A DNA stretch of 64,000 bases from Nitrospira sp. (GCA_030123625.1 CP126121.1:2644179-2708178); one strand, 5' to 3'. Positions 9,601 through 17,243 are shown, counted from the stretch's first letter. Notes: generated by a model not told the origin, from the sequence alone. Translations and numbers: made by a program.

Positions 9601-10073
9601 TCGAAGGCTTCCGCTGTTCCAAAGCGAAAGGCCGCCTGCTCAAATGTCGCGCGCGGTATGACACGGTGCATCGCAGCGGCGACGGAGGTGACGAGGATGG
9701 CGGGAGGGGCGATCAATAGACGATGGAGCGTCGTCATCCGGTGCGCAATCAATCCGACATGCGGCGCCGTCGCCTCATAGGGGAGCGTTTCCCATTCGGG
9801 GAACCAGGCGAGATCTTCGACCGGAAGGCCCATGAGCTCATGGAAGAAGGACAAGTCATTGAACAGCCGTTCAGCGGAGTCGTCGTTCGAAGTCACCACA
9901 ACCCATGGACGGACGCGGTTTGGAATAACTCGGCGGTTATCATTCAGCAGGGTCAGGGCGCAGGCTGCAGTCGAGCCATGGGCTCCAAGCAGGCAGATTC
10001 GCGCTTGTTCTTGGCCAAGAGCCGAACGAAGTGGAGCGAGCCAGGTTGGGGGTTGGAGGCTTGTCTCAGGCAC
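6603..10073 (-). CDS. mfd: Transcription-repair coupling factor Mfd
   Basis: Full-length at 1156 residues. Mfd removes RNA polymerase stalled at DNA lesions and recruits UvrA. The UvrB-like N-terminal module includes IPGEFSIHGGIVDIF. The RNA-polymerase-interacting domain near residue 484 reads VGDYVVHVQHGIAKYRGL. The RecG-like motor has Walker A GDVGYGKT near 631 and the DEEQ box (IIDEEQWFGV) near 730, then LTATPIPRTLQMA and QLRGRVGRGG; a TRCF C-terminal domain follows. It starts 3 bases after the stop of the adenylyltransferase gene, so they are cotranscribed. Confidence 0.98.
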   Translation of the reverse strand: MPETSLQPPTWLAPLRSALGQEQARICLLGAHGSTAACALTLLNDNRRVIPNRVRPWVVVTSNDDSAERLFNDLSFFHELMGLPVEDLAWFPEWETLPYEATAPHVGLIAHRMTTLHRLLIAPPAILVTSVAAAMHRVIPRATFEQAAFRFGTAEAFERDSLITNLLRLGYRRVSVVEIPGEFSIHGGIVDIFSTAYADPVRVEFLGDQVESIRLFDSSTQTSIEKLHDSWVLPAREFVRSPDDPDAITPIQADAEWRSPDLYDSMDTLFDYLTAVPFLALDQPDALKKSCEAAWEKIDDGYLRHVDRDTAHPYPSPERLFLTWPDIHQRIATWPMLALEPLAAPDSTWTQTFSFSAQTPGSIGLGIRGTAFSQTLSLLEGLRNEHRVVLVARSRGQVDRLLALLREHDLPADPWKPTVWSGQRTGKLPFYVLHGDLSSGFLSGDLRLALLTEEELFAKGARHKPQPKSRTATFLSSLEDLNVGDYVVHVQHGIAKYRGLKRLSVQDFESDFLILEFSGGDTLYVPLDRLNQVQRYSGAENHVPRLDRLGGTSWAKTTARVKKDIEEMAQELIDLYANRELVKRNAYGTTTTLYHEFEAAFEYEETADQLRAIEDIGRDMESTKPMDRLICGDVGYGKTEVAMRAAFKAVEHDRQVAVLVPTTLLAHQHYENFAERFAPFPMRVALLSRFQSPKESKTILKDVAAGTVDVVIGTHRLLQKDVAFRQLGLVIIDEEQWFGVKHKERLKQLRTQVDVLTLTATPIPRTLQMAMSSVRDLSIIDTPPAGRLAIKTEVIRFSEKAVRDAILRELGRGGQVYFVHNRVETMERIGAWLHQLVPEARMVMAHGQMDARPLEAVMLKFVKREADVLIASAIIQSGLDVPNANTIIVNRADLFGLAQLYQLRGRVGRGGEQAYAYFLIPDEGTLTGDAQKRLIAIQQFTELGSGFRIAAADLEIRGAGNLLGKQQSGHIAAIGLDLYMQMVEQAVQRLKGHVMEEEPDPTLQLPVSAFIPEQYVADPHQRLSLYKRLTACSQVGELALLHGEIQDRYGPPPEPVERLLEVMQLRTHAKRLHLASIEVHGQSVTIVFHPKAVIPETSVHRLMDQLKKRLRFLSPASFEIQMRQDDWPSLFSELNAILQSLDLCDTKTIQKAPTAS

Positions 10074-10076
10074 GCA

Positions 10077-10562
10077 TCACTTCGCGGTTGATCGGATGCG
10101 TTGAAGAAGGCTGGTTGTGGAGAGACCGGGAACCAGCGGGATCGTTTTGACCACACCTCCACGCGCTTCGACAAAGTCCCTCCCGACGATTCGGTCGATC
10201 GCCCAATCCCCGCCCTTGACCAGGACGTCCGGTTGGACGGCCGTGATGAGTTGGAGAGGGTCCGATTCGTCGAACATGACGACAAAATCCACACAGCCTA
10301 AGGCGGCCAGCACCTCGGCCCGTTGGGTTCCAGGGACGATGGGTCGGTCGGGTGCCTTGTCCAGCGTACGGACCGAGGCGTCACTGTTGACACCGACGAC
10401 CAGGACGTCGCCGAGCGCTTTGGCCGCCTGCAGATAACGCGTGTGTCCGATATGCATGAGGTCGAAACAGCCGTTTGTAAAGACGATACGCTTGCCCTCG
10501 GCACGTTCAATTGAGAGTTTTGAAAGAAGATCCTCTCGCGACAGAAGCTTCGTCATCGTCAC
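10077..10562 (-). CDS. hldE: D-glycero-beta-D-manno-heptose 1-phosphate adenylyltransferase
   Basis: This is the stand-alone adenylyltransferase half of HldE (RfaE domain II), which makes ADP-heptose for lipopolysaccharide core. The nucleotidyltransferase signature NGCFDLMHIGH lies near residues 30-40, and KGGDWAIDRIVGRDFVEARG is the family-specific segment. Length is 161 residues. The kinase half is absent, so it must be encoded elsewhere. ATG codons occur at residues 1 and 3; either could be used. The gmhA gene in the same cluster catalyses the first step of the pathway, supporting the assignment. Confidence 0.93.
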   Translation of the reverse strand: MTMTKLLSREDLLSKLSIERAEGKRIVFTNGCFDLMHIGHTRYLQAAKALGDVLVVGVNSDASVRTLDKAPDRPIVPGTQRAEVLAALGCVDFVVMFDESDPLQLITAVQPDVLVKGGDWAIDRIVGRDFVEARGGVVKTIPLVPGLSTTSLLQRIRSTAK

Positions 10563-10650
10563 TCCATCATACTTGGCTGTCCCTCCGAAGGGAAAGAGCG
10601 AGGCACAGGTTTGGACATGGCTGATAATCCCGCCCTCGGATGTTCCGGGA

Positions 10651-11346
10651 TCAACCCAATGGAAGTGTCAACTGTTCGAGCGCTCGATCGCATCCGTTCG
10701 GTGGAACGGATGATGTCGTTCTGCGCGGGCGGGGAATCATACGAGATGGGGTCTGGCAGGAAACGGGTTGTGTGCGGCATATGAGTTCCTGCAGAGCACC
10801 GCGACAGGCACCGCAGTGGTGGCGCTTTGGTTCGATCGTCCTCCGGTGCCGGCGATAGAGACGGCCGCAGTCTCGGCATCGCCAGGCGAATTTCGATAAG
10901 GCCATCACTTCTTCTTCCAACGAGTGGTATGTCGTCACGGCTACTTCCCCTGATCGATTCATCTGCGTCATCTTTCGCAAAAATTCCAGGCCATGATCCG
11001 GTCGACGCTTCAGCACATCGAACTGCCATTGATGGATCATTTCATGAGCCAAGGTGTTGAGCAGCTCCTGTTCCGCGTATGGCGTCCGTGCGGCGAGCTG
11101 TTCAAACAGCGGAAGAGAGAGGCGAATTTCGCGATGACTGGGAGTCATGGCGAGAAGGGAGGAGACTCGTGGTCCCTGTCGACAGGCAAACATGCCGACC
11201 GAGGCGGTCAGGCGCCGACTCCAGACGATCTCGATCGGCCTGAGTGAACCGGCGAAGTGTCGTGCATTCACGTGCCGCCAACGAGCCTGTAGTTCTTCGG
11301 ACGAAAGGAGTATCGAAAGACTCGGGCTTGCCGAAGTCGATGTCAT
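10651..11346 (-). CDS. SprT-like zinc metalloprotease domain protein
   Basis: The zinc-binding HExxH motif is HEMIH (101-105) in an LAHEMIHQWQ context typical of SprT-like proteins. Behind it is a four-cysteine zinc ribbon (Cys157, Cys160, Cys178, Cys181). The last 45 or so residues are unstructured and basic. Relatives such as SPRTN cut DNA-protein crosslinks; the bacterial function is less defined. The gene overlaps the upstream deoxyhypusine-synthase-like gene by ATGA and is followed by the adenylyltransferase. Proximity to mfd makes a DNA-repair role attractive, but that is inference. Confidence 0.85.
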   Translation of the reverse strand: MTSTSASPSLSILLSSEELQARWRHVNARHFAGSLRPIEIVWSRRLTASVGMFACRQGPRVSSLLAMTPSHREIRLSLPLFEQLAARTPYAEQELLNTLAHEMIHQWQFDVLKRRPDHGLEFLRKMTQMNRSGEVAVTTYHSLEEEVMALSKFAWRCRDCGRLYRRHRRTIEPKRHHCGACRGALQELICRTQPVSCQTPSRMIPRPRRTTSSVPPNGCDRALEQLTLPLG

Positions 11347-12332
11347 CCCAATTCCTCCAACACGGCTGCCGCCAGCAACGGCAGCATGATTTCGTGATGA
11401 CCGGTCAAGGAATAGCCGTGGCCGCCCTTTTGCGTGGGGCGCCGCACGACGTTGGTCTGCGGCCGGTAATGGGGGAGAAAGTCCATGTTTACGGTCGTAA
11501 TGTCGGCGATCGGATGGCCGAGATTTCTCCCTAACGACAGCGTTTTCAAAAAGACTTCCGGAAGAATCACCGCCGAGCCGACGTTGAGATAGACGCCGCC
11601 TTCCATTCCTGCGACGACGGCGGTGAGACGCCTGAAATCCAGGAGAGAGGTAGCTCCGATGGCGGCACCGTCCGCCGAGGGATGCATGTGGATAATATCG
11701 GTGCCGACCGCGACATGCACGGTCACCGGAATGCCGAGTCGCGCGCCGGTGGACAGAATACTGACGGTTCGATTCGGGAATTGATCGTCTGTTTGGTTCA
11801 TGTAGCGCCCGATGGCTTCGCCCAGCCCTTGGCCGTCTTTCGCGCCACGCGTGATGGCTTCATTCAGCATCTGTCCTGTTTCCTCCGCCATGCCGAACCG
11901 ACCCTCGTCGATCTCGGCATCGACTTCTTCGGAGGTGTGACCCATGAAGGCCAACTCGAAATCATGAATAATCCCCGCCCCGTTCATGGCCACTGCCGTG
12001 ATGATCCGTCGTTCCATCAAGTCCGTAATGATCGGCGCCAGCCCCACCTTGATCACATGGGCGCCGATTCCGACAATGACGGGGCGGCGCCGTCGATGCG
12101 CTTTCACGACGGCGTGAGTGACGGCCCGTAATGTCTTGACCGCTAAAATGTTCGGAAGGCGGGAATAGAATGTCGAGAAAGCGCCTCCCCGTTTCCACGG
12201 TGCGGCCAAGTCGGAGAGACGGACCTTGCTGTGTCGTCTTTTCAGCGGATACGTCTTCAGATCGGACGTATTGATCGGCGGAATCAAGGAAGGAGGCCGA
12301 GTCGCGGAAGTCCGATCAGGACGCTTTCCCAA
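11343..12332 (-). CDS. Deoxyhypusine-synthase-like protein
   Basis: A 329-residue protein whose central part (IVGIGAHVIKVGLAPIITDL, then NGAGIIHDFELAF) resembles the NAD-binding core of deoxyhypusine synthases. Later segments include GIPVTVHVAVGTDIIHMHPS and a glycine-rich NVGSAVILPEVFLK. Bacteria lack eIF5A, so the substrate is probably not that of the eukaryotic enzyme; some bacterial homologues make homospermidine, others are uncharacterised. The start overlaps the gmhA stop by 17 bases and the end overlaps the SprT-like gene by ATGA, so expression is tightly coupled. Family placement is by eye. Confidence 0.62.
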   Translation of the reverse strand: MGKRPDRTSATRPPSLIPPINTSDLKTYPLKRRHSKVRLSDLAAPWKRGGAFSTFYSRLPNILAVKTLRAVTHAVVKAHRRRRPVIVGIGAHVIKVGLAPIITDLMERRIITAVAMNGAGIIHDFELAFMGHTSEEVDAEIDEGRFGMAEETGQMLNEAITRGAKDGQGLGEAIGRYMNQTDDQFPNRTVSILSTGARLGIPVTVHVAVGTDIIHMHPSADGAAIGATSLLDFRRLTAVVAGMEGGVYLNVGSAVILPEVFLKTLSLGRNLGHPIADITTVNMDFLPHYRPQTNVVRRPTQKGGHGYSLTGHHEIMLPLLAAAVLEELG

Positions 12333-12894
12333 GGAGATGATCCTCTACCAGTTCGCACAGGACGTGGCCGAGCGTGATGTGACTCTCTTGAATCCGAGAG
12401 GTGACCGTCGAGGGGACGATGAAGGGATAATCGACCGACCCGGCCAGCTTTCCGCCGTTGGCGCCGGTCCAAGCAATCGTGGTCAAGCCACAGTCGCGGG
12501 CTGCCTCGACACCTTTCAGCACGTTTGGAGAATTTCCACTCGTGCTGATACCGACGGCGATATCGCCTTTCCGACCATGCGCCCGCACCTGGCGGGCAAA
12601 CAATTCCTCATACCCATAGTCGTTCGCGATGCAAGTGATGGCGGCAATGTCCGTCGCCAAGGCGATCGCAGGCAAAGGTATTCGTTCGCGGTGGTACCGT
12701 CCCACGAACTCCGCGGCGATATGCGCCGCGTCGGTCGAGCTTCCCCCGTTACCGAATAGGAGAACTTTATTGCCGTTGCGGAACGCATTGGCGATGAGCG
12801 TCGCGACCTGTACGATCCGATCGGCGTGATCCTGTGCGAACTGCTGTTTGACTCGGGCACTGTCCGCAAAAGCCGTTAAAACAATTGTTTGCAT
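12316..12894 (-). CDS. gmhA: Phosphoheptose isomerase GmhA
   Basis: Converts sedoheptulose 7-phosphate to D-glycero-D-manno-heptose 7-phosphate, the first step to ADP-heptose. The SIS domain shows LLFGNGGSSTDAAHIAAEF, the ITCIANDYGYEELFARQV stretch, GISTSGNSPNVLKG and the C-terminal QESHITLGHVLCELVE. The length of 192 residues is canonical. It is the first gene of the minus-strand cluster and works in the same pathway as the adenylyltransferase two genes further on. Confidence 0.96.
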   Translation of the reverse strand: MQTIVLTAFADSARVKQQFAQDHADRIVQVATLIANAFRNGNKVLLFGNGGSSTDAAHIAAEFVGRYHRERIPLPAIALATDIAAITCIANDYGYEELFARQVRAHGRKGDIAVGISTSGNSPNVLKGVEAARDCGLTTIAWTGANGGKLAGSVDYPFIVPSTVTSRIQESHITLGHVLCELVEDHLLGKAS

Positions 12895-12948
12895 GGTCGC
12901 GATTCTAGGATGATGCGTGCAAGTCTGTCAAACAACGCGGCCTTATCC

Positions 12949-13887
12949 TCATGACTTGGCTGCAACTGAAGTTCCGGTCTGCTTCATGGCGTTCATCGCC
13001 AGCGCGATCATCGAACCGACATCAGAAACACTGGCAGGAAGCACCAGTGTGTTGCTCGACTTTGCAAGTTCGCCGAACTTGGCAATGTATTGCTCTGCAA
13101 CCCGAAGTTGCACGGCCTCTTGGCCTCCGGGGACTTTGATGGATTCTGCGACCTTCCGGAGGCCGTCAGCGGTGGCCTGCGCAATGGCGAGTATGGCGGC
13201 CGCCGCCCCTTCCGCTTCGTTGATCTGTTGCTGCTTCTTGGCTTCAGACGCCTTAATCACTTGTTGCTTTTCACCTTCGGCCTGATTGATCGCGGCGTCG
13301 CGCTCTCCCTCCGACGACAAAATCAGTGCGCGTTTCTCTCGTTCCGCGCGCATCTGCTTTTCCATTGCGTTGAGCACATCTTTCGGCGGCGTGATGTTCT
13401 TGATCTCGTATCGAAGGACTTTCACGCCCCAGGGTTCCGACGCCTTGTCCAATTCATTGACGACCTGCGCGTTAATGGTGGTCCTGGCCTCAAATGTCTT
13501 GTCCAGCTCGATCTTGCCGATCTCGCTTCGCAGCGCCGTCTGGGCCAATTGTGTCAGCGCAAACTGGTAATCGCTGATCCCGTAAGACGCGCGCTCCGGA
13601 TTAAGAACCCGCATGTACAGAATTCCGTCGACATGGACCTGGACATTGTCGCGCGTAATGCACACCTGTTCGGGAATATCGACGGCACTTTCCTTCAGCA
13701 CGTGCTTGTATCGGATTGCGTCGACGAAGGGCACCAGAATATGGAATCCCGCATCGAGCGTGGAACTGTATTTCCCCAAACGCTCCACGACGTAGGCGCT
13801 CTGTTGAGGGACGACCACAGCAGTTTTCGCGATCACAATGAGAACGATCAGCGCCAGCACGACGACAACGAAGACTCCGCCTTCCAT
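12949..13887 (-). CDS. SPFH/band-7 (stomatin-like, QmcA-type) membrane protein
   Basis: The start is the ATG at 13887, preceded by GAGGTG at good spacing; longer frames lack a sensible N-terminus. One membrane helix (VFVVVVLALIVLIVIAK) opens the protein. The SPFH domain follows (VVPQQSAYVVERLGKY, FVDAIRYKHVLKESAVDIP), then a long charged helix (EKQMRAEREKRALILSSEGE) and a hydrophobic C-terminus. QmcA/stomatin proteins form ring-shaped scaffolds in the inner membrane and modulate proteases or membrane domains. The NfeD gene directly upstream is the usual partner. Confidence 0.93.
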   Translation of the reverse strand: MEGGVFVVVVLALIVLIVIAKTAVVVPQQSAYVVERLGKYSSTLDAGFHILVPFVDAIRYKHVLKESAVDIPEQVCITRDNVQVHVDGILYMRVLNPERASYGISDYQFALTQLAQTALRSEIGKIELDKTFEARTTINAQVVNELDKASEPWGVKVLRYEIKNITPPKDVLNAMEKQMRAEREKRALILSSEGERDAAINQAEGEKQQVIKASEAKKQQQINEAEGAAAAILAIAQATADGLRKVAESIKVPGGQEAVQLRVAEQYIAKFGELAKSSNTLVLPASVSDVGSMIALAMNAMKQTGTSVAAKS

Positions 13888-13913
13888 GCCCACACCTCGC
13901 TTGGTAACATTCG

Positions 13914-14342
13914 TTATTCTGATCTCACCCAGAGCATCAACCCGTCCACTTTTGTCACGATCGCGCGCTGGCCCTTGGCCAGCGAAGAGGCTCCGTCGTT
14001 GCGGGTCGTCCACGTCGTGCCGCGCAATTCTGCCTTGCCTGTGTGTCCCGAGGGAAGATCGTCAAGGAGAACGGCGGATTCTCCTACCATGGTGTCCACC
14101 GCATGACTCGGAGCGCTTTTGGTCATTCGCAGCAGGGGACCGCGGAAAAGCAGGAGCGAGACGACAGCCAGAATGGAGAACAGCAGCCATTCCAGCCACG
14201 CAGTCTGCACGATACCCAGACCGGCCAGTACCCCAACGATCAGTGCCGCCATGCCGAAGAACAGGAGATAGAATCCCCCCGGCGCCATCATTTCTACGCC
14301 GGCAAGGAGTAATCCCATGAGCAACCAATACCACCAGGCCAT
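13914..14342 (-). CDS. NfeD family membrane protein
   Basis: From the ATG at 14342 (another at 14381 is possible) the protein has two hydrophobic blocks: one in the first 25 residues and a double span around AALIVGVLAGLG and WLLFSILAVVSLLLF. A C-terminal OB-fold follows, with MVGESAVLLDDLPSG and GRTT/GTTW-like strands ending VTKVDGLMLWVRSE. NfeD proteins are paired with SPFH proteins, here 26 bases downstream. This is the short NfeD1b-like form without the serine protease domain. Confidence 0.9.
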   Translation of the reverse strand: MAWWYWLLMGLLLAGVEMMAPGGFYLLFFGMAALIVGVLAGLGIVQTAWLEWLLFSILAVVSLLLFRGPLLRMTKSAPSHAVDTMVGESAVLLDDLPSGHTGKAELRGTTWTTRNDGASSLAKGQRAIVTKVDGLMLWVRSE

Positions 14343-14477
14343 TAAAACCTCGTTGCTGTGCAACAGAAACTGATGAGACATCGGGAATCCTGCGGAGTCT
14401 AGGGCTCATTCCAATAACCGTCAAGAGGGCAGCAGCGAATTGAATGGGTTTGAGCACGGTGGTATAGTCGTCGCGCC

Positions 14478-15734
14478 ATGGCACAAGACCAACCCATCAA
14501 GGCGCTCGTGATTGCATTGATCGATGACGCGGCGTCGGCGGTCTATTCGATCAACAGGCTTAACCCTGATACCTTGTGTTTCGTGTTGCCTGAAAAAAGC
14601 AAGGTCTTGGTGGAGTCGGATGTCCAACCGAAAATCCAGCAGATGCCGAGACGGTGGGATTGGATCGTGGTGGCTGACGCTACGGAGTTCCCATCCACTT
14701 ATCGGGCGGTTGCGCGGTCGCTGCCGGATCTCTTGCGGACATGGGAGATACAGCCGGGAGAGCTGGTCCTCGATCTGAGTGAAACGACATCGGCAATGGC
14801 CGGCGCGCTTACCTTGGTGGCGCTGCCGTGGACTTCACGGGTGGTTGAACTGGTTCCGGCTCACGAAGGTCTGGATGGCGATCGTATCGAGTTGGGTTCA
14901 AAGACGCTCGTCTGGAGTCAGATAAACCCCTGGGATGAGCAGGGGACTGTCTCGCGCCGAGAAGGATGTGAGTTGTTCAATCGAGGCTTGTTTCACGCCG
15001 CCGCCAAAATGTTTCACGACATAGAACTGCGGGTGAGTGGTGGGCAGAAGCCGTTGTATCGAGCATTGAAGGATTTGGCCGAGGGCTATGAGTTGTGGGA
15101 ACGGTTTCATTATCGCCAGGCTTGGGATAAATTGAAAACCGCGACCAAGGCGCTCGAGATGGCTTCGCTTTGGGGCGGACCATCCGGGTTGAAGGCGGTC
15201 CTCCCTCCCATCAAGGCCAATGCCGGCTTCCTCGAAAAGCTCGTTCTCGATCCCGCTGAAGTCAAAGAATTTGTATCCTTGGATTTGCTAGCCCATGCCG
15301 AGAGAAGGCTCCTCGCGAGACATGATCCGGAAGCGGCCATGACTGCGCTCGTTCGTGCGCTCGAGGCCTTCGCACAAGTCCGGCTTCATAAATCGCACAA
15401 GATCAAGAGTTGGGATGTGTCGCCCGAGCAGCTTCCGCAAGGGCTACAAGAGACCTGCCGCGCTTGTTATCTCGAAGACATCGACGGCAAGTACAAGCTG
15501 CCCCTTCAAGCTCAGTTTCGCGTGCTGGCCGGGTTGGGCGACCAACTGGGTCAAGCCTTTCTCAGGGAATGGCCGAAGATGAAGCCGCTGCTGGACGCAG
15601 CGAACCATGCCGTATTGGGGCACGGTTTCGAACCCATCAAATCAGAACGAGTGCAGCAGCTCTACGATGTAGTAATCAAACTGTCGAGTGTCAATGAAAC
15701 GTCGCTGCCGAAGTTTCCGGTTCTTAGTCTCTAA
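14478..15734 (+). CDS. TIGR02710-like CARF/HEPN protein with altered key motifs
   Basis: The fold order is that of the Csm6-like TIGR02710 family: an N-terminal Rossmann-like CARF domain (about 1-150), a helical linker with RVSGGQKPLYRALKDLAE and FHYRQAWDKL (185-220), and a C-terminal HEPN-like region. Two features stand out. Where CARF ligand loops usually read D-x-TGGTK, this protein has LDLSETTSAMAG (98-109). The HEPN site, usually R-N-x4-5-H-G, reads AANHAVLGHG (374-383): Asn376 and His382 remain but the preceding Arg is Ala. Another R-x4-H exists at 302-307, of unknown value. No CRISPR or cas genes are nearby. It may have lost RNase activity or have another role; motif comparisons are from memory. 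Confidence 0.7.
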   Translation: MAQDQPIKALVIALIDDAASAVYSINRLNPDTLCFVLPEKSKVLVESDVQPKIQQMPRRWDWIVVADATEFPSTYRAVARSLPDLLRTWEIQPGELVLDLSETTSAMAGALTLVALPWTSRVVELVPAHEGLDGDRIELGSKTLVWSQINPWDEQGTVSRREGCELFNRGLFHAAAKMFHDIELRVSGGQKPLYRALKDLAEGYELWERFHYRQAWDKLKTATKALEMASLWGGPSGLKAVLPPIKANAGFLEKLVLDPAEVKEFVSLDLLAHAERRLLARHDPEAAMTALVRALEAFAQVRLHKSHKIKSWDVSPEQLPQGLQETCRACYLEDIDGKYKLPLQAQFRVLAGLGDQLGQAFLREWPKMKPLLDAANHAVLGHGFEPIKSERVQQLYDVVIKLSSVNETSLPKFPVLSL

Positions 15735-15735
15735 G

Positions 15736-16042
15736 AGCTGATGGCTGATAGCTGATGGCATTGCGGGACTCATAAGGTTTAGTCAAAGACAATGACAGGG
15801 TATTCGATTACCAACTTGAAATTGCTGTCGCTTCTACGTTTGAAGTAGCAGCAGCGTCTTTCCTGGCTTGTGATAGCGGATACATCACAAGCGGGGAGCA
15901 AGCAGATTTGTACGATCATGAGCAGAAACTAGCCAAAAGCATCAACGCTTTTCGGCATACCCTGCAGTGAAATCGTTTCCATGACATTATCTACTCTTGT
16001 TCTCTTCATCGACTATTAGCCATCAGCTATCCGCCATCTGCT
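15736..16042. repeat. Small element bounded by 24-nt inverted repeats
   Basis: The left arm (15736-15759) and the right arm (16019-16042) are inverted copies with 22 of 24 bases matching, including an exact 12-bp core at 15747-15758 and 16020-16031. The left arm starts one base after the CARF stop codon and the right arm ends three bases before the ATG of the YbgC gene. Inside lies a decayed four-helix-bundle gene. The arrangement looks like an inserted mobile unit, or a REP-like pair of repeats. Confidence 0.7.
15776..15970 (+). pseudogene. Four-helix-bundle (23S-IVP-like) protein, C-terminal remnant
   Basis: The open frame begins after a TAA at 15773 and has no start codon. Its product ends FDYQLEIAVASTFEVAAASF ... 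GYITSGEQADLYDHEQKLAK ... NAFRHTLQ, which matches the last two helices of the small four-helix-bundle family found inside 23S rRNA intervening sequences and scattered in genomes. The N-terminal half is missing. It lies entirely between the inverted repeats at 15736 and 16042. Confidence 0.65.
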
Positions 16043-16045
16043 CCC

Positions 16046-16444
16046 ATGGAAGTGAAGATTTACTACGAAGACACCGATTGCGGCGGGGTCGTTTACTACG
16101 CCAATTATCTGAAATATTTCGAGCGGGCTCGTACCGAATACCTTGAAATGCGAGGGTATTCAGTCGCGGCCTTGATGAAACAAGGCATCATCTTCGTGGT
16201 CGTGCATGCCGAAGTGGAGTATTGCTCGCCTGGTCGATATGGAGAAACGCTGATTGTGGAAACGGACGTAGGCGATGTGACGCGAGCCACTCTGACATTT
16301 TCACATGTCGTGCGCGAGAAGGTGGCCGGCCGTGTGGTAGTGAAAGGCTCAGCTCGGTTGGCGGCGACGGACGGGAACGGGAAAGTCAAGCGTCTGGACG
16401 GAGCCCTGGTCGCCGCGCTCCAGTCAGTGGTCCTTCCTTCATAG
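16046..16444 (+). CDS. ybgC: YbgC/FadM-type acyl-CoA thioesterase
   Basis: A hot-dog-fold thioesterase of 132 residues. The 4HBT signature YYEDTDCGGVVYYANYLKYF (residues 5-24) carries the catalytic Asp, and EYLEMRGYS follows as expected. YbgC proteins hydrolyse acyl-CoA or acyl-ACP and are often linked to the Tol-Pal system; no tol or pal genes are in this window. The start is unusual: the preceding bases belong to the inverted repeat and contain no clear ribosome-binding site. Confidence 0.92.
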   Translation: MEVKIYYEDTDCGGVVYYANYLKYFERARTEYLEMRGYSVAALMKQGIIFVVVHAEVEYCSPGRYGETLIVETDVGDVTRATLTFSHVVREKVAGRVVVKGSARLAATDGNGKVKRLDGALVAALQSVVLPS

Positions 16445-16540
16445 AACCGTCTGTTATCCCGATAGCGCATCGTCGTTTTGTATCTTGACTTGAAACCTAC
16501 CGGCTGCGTAGCATCCGAAAAAAAAGAAAGGAGTGGTGTT

Positions 16541-17140
16541 ATGAGTCAGCAGACAGCTATCCCTGGGTACATCTACGGCACAGCGGCAGTTGCCACGTCT
16601 CCTGTGACGGTTGCCGATTTTGAGCTGATGAAGAAGAGCGCTTTGTTCGGCGACGAGGACGTGAAATATTTGCGTCTGTCGCACGACATCGTGAAGGATC
16701 AGATCGAGGCAATCCTCGATGTCTGGTACGGGTTCATCGGATCCCAACCGCATCTGCTCAAGTCCTTCCTTGGTAAGAGCGACGGCAAGCCGCTCGGTGA
16801 TTACTTGGGTGGGGTGCGTAAGCGGTTCGGTCAGTGGATCCTCGACACGGCTCGTGCGGAGTACGATCAAAAATGGCTCGACTATCAGCACGAAATCGGC
16901 TTGCGTCATCATCGTACGAAGAAGAACCGCACGGACAACGCCGCTGCGTCGGCGGATGTTGTGCCGTTTCGCGATCTCTTTCCGGTCATCTTCCCGGTGA
17001 CTTTTACGTTAAAGCCGTTTCTTGCAAAGAAAGGTCACTCAGCGGACGAGGTCGAGAAGATGTACGCTGCGTGGGTGAAGTCTTGCTTGCTGCAGATGAC
17101 GCTTTGGACCTACCCCTATGTGAAGGCAGGAGATTTCTAA
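16541..17140 (+). CDS. Single-domain protoglobin
   Basis: The ATG at 16541 follows AAAGGAG at proper spacing. The 199-residue product starts with the protoglobin N-terminal extension (IPGYIYGTA), then ALFGDEDVKYLRLSHDIVKD and the globin helices, including the haem-pocket region DYQHEIGLRHH with candidate proximal histidines. The C-terminal helix contains WVKSCLLQMTLWTYPYV. No signalling domain is attached, so it is not a globin-coupled sensor. It probably binds O2, NO or CO; the physiological ligand is unknown. A strong terminator follows. Confidence 0.88.
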   Translation: MSQQTAIPGYIYGTAAVATSPVTVADFELMKKSALFGDEDVKYLRLSHDIVKDQIEAILDVWYGFIGSQPHLLKSFLGKSDGKPLGDYLGGVRKRFGQWILDTARAEYDQKWLDYQHEIGLRHHRTKKNRTDNAAASADVVPFRDLFPVIFPVTFTLKPFLAKKGHSADEVEKMYAAWVKSCLLQMTLWTYPYVKAGDF

Positions 17141-17161
17141 TACGGGGCCGGACAGATATCG

Positions 17162-17223
17162 GGGACATCCCGACCAAAACCGAGAACGCTCTCGGTACGG
17201 TTCTGGATGTCCCTCCTTTTTTT
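17162..17223 (+). terminator. Rho-independent terminator after protoglobin
   Basis: An inner stem ACCGAGA/TCTCGGT (17179-17185 with 17190-17196) sits inside an outer stem GGGACATCC/GGATGTCCC (17162-17170 with 17205-17213). A T-run (17217-17223) follows. It lies 22 bases past the protoglobin stop. Confidence 0.85.
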
Positions 17224-17243
17224 GTTGCTCGAGAATTTCTCTG

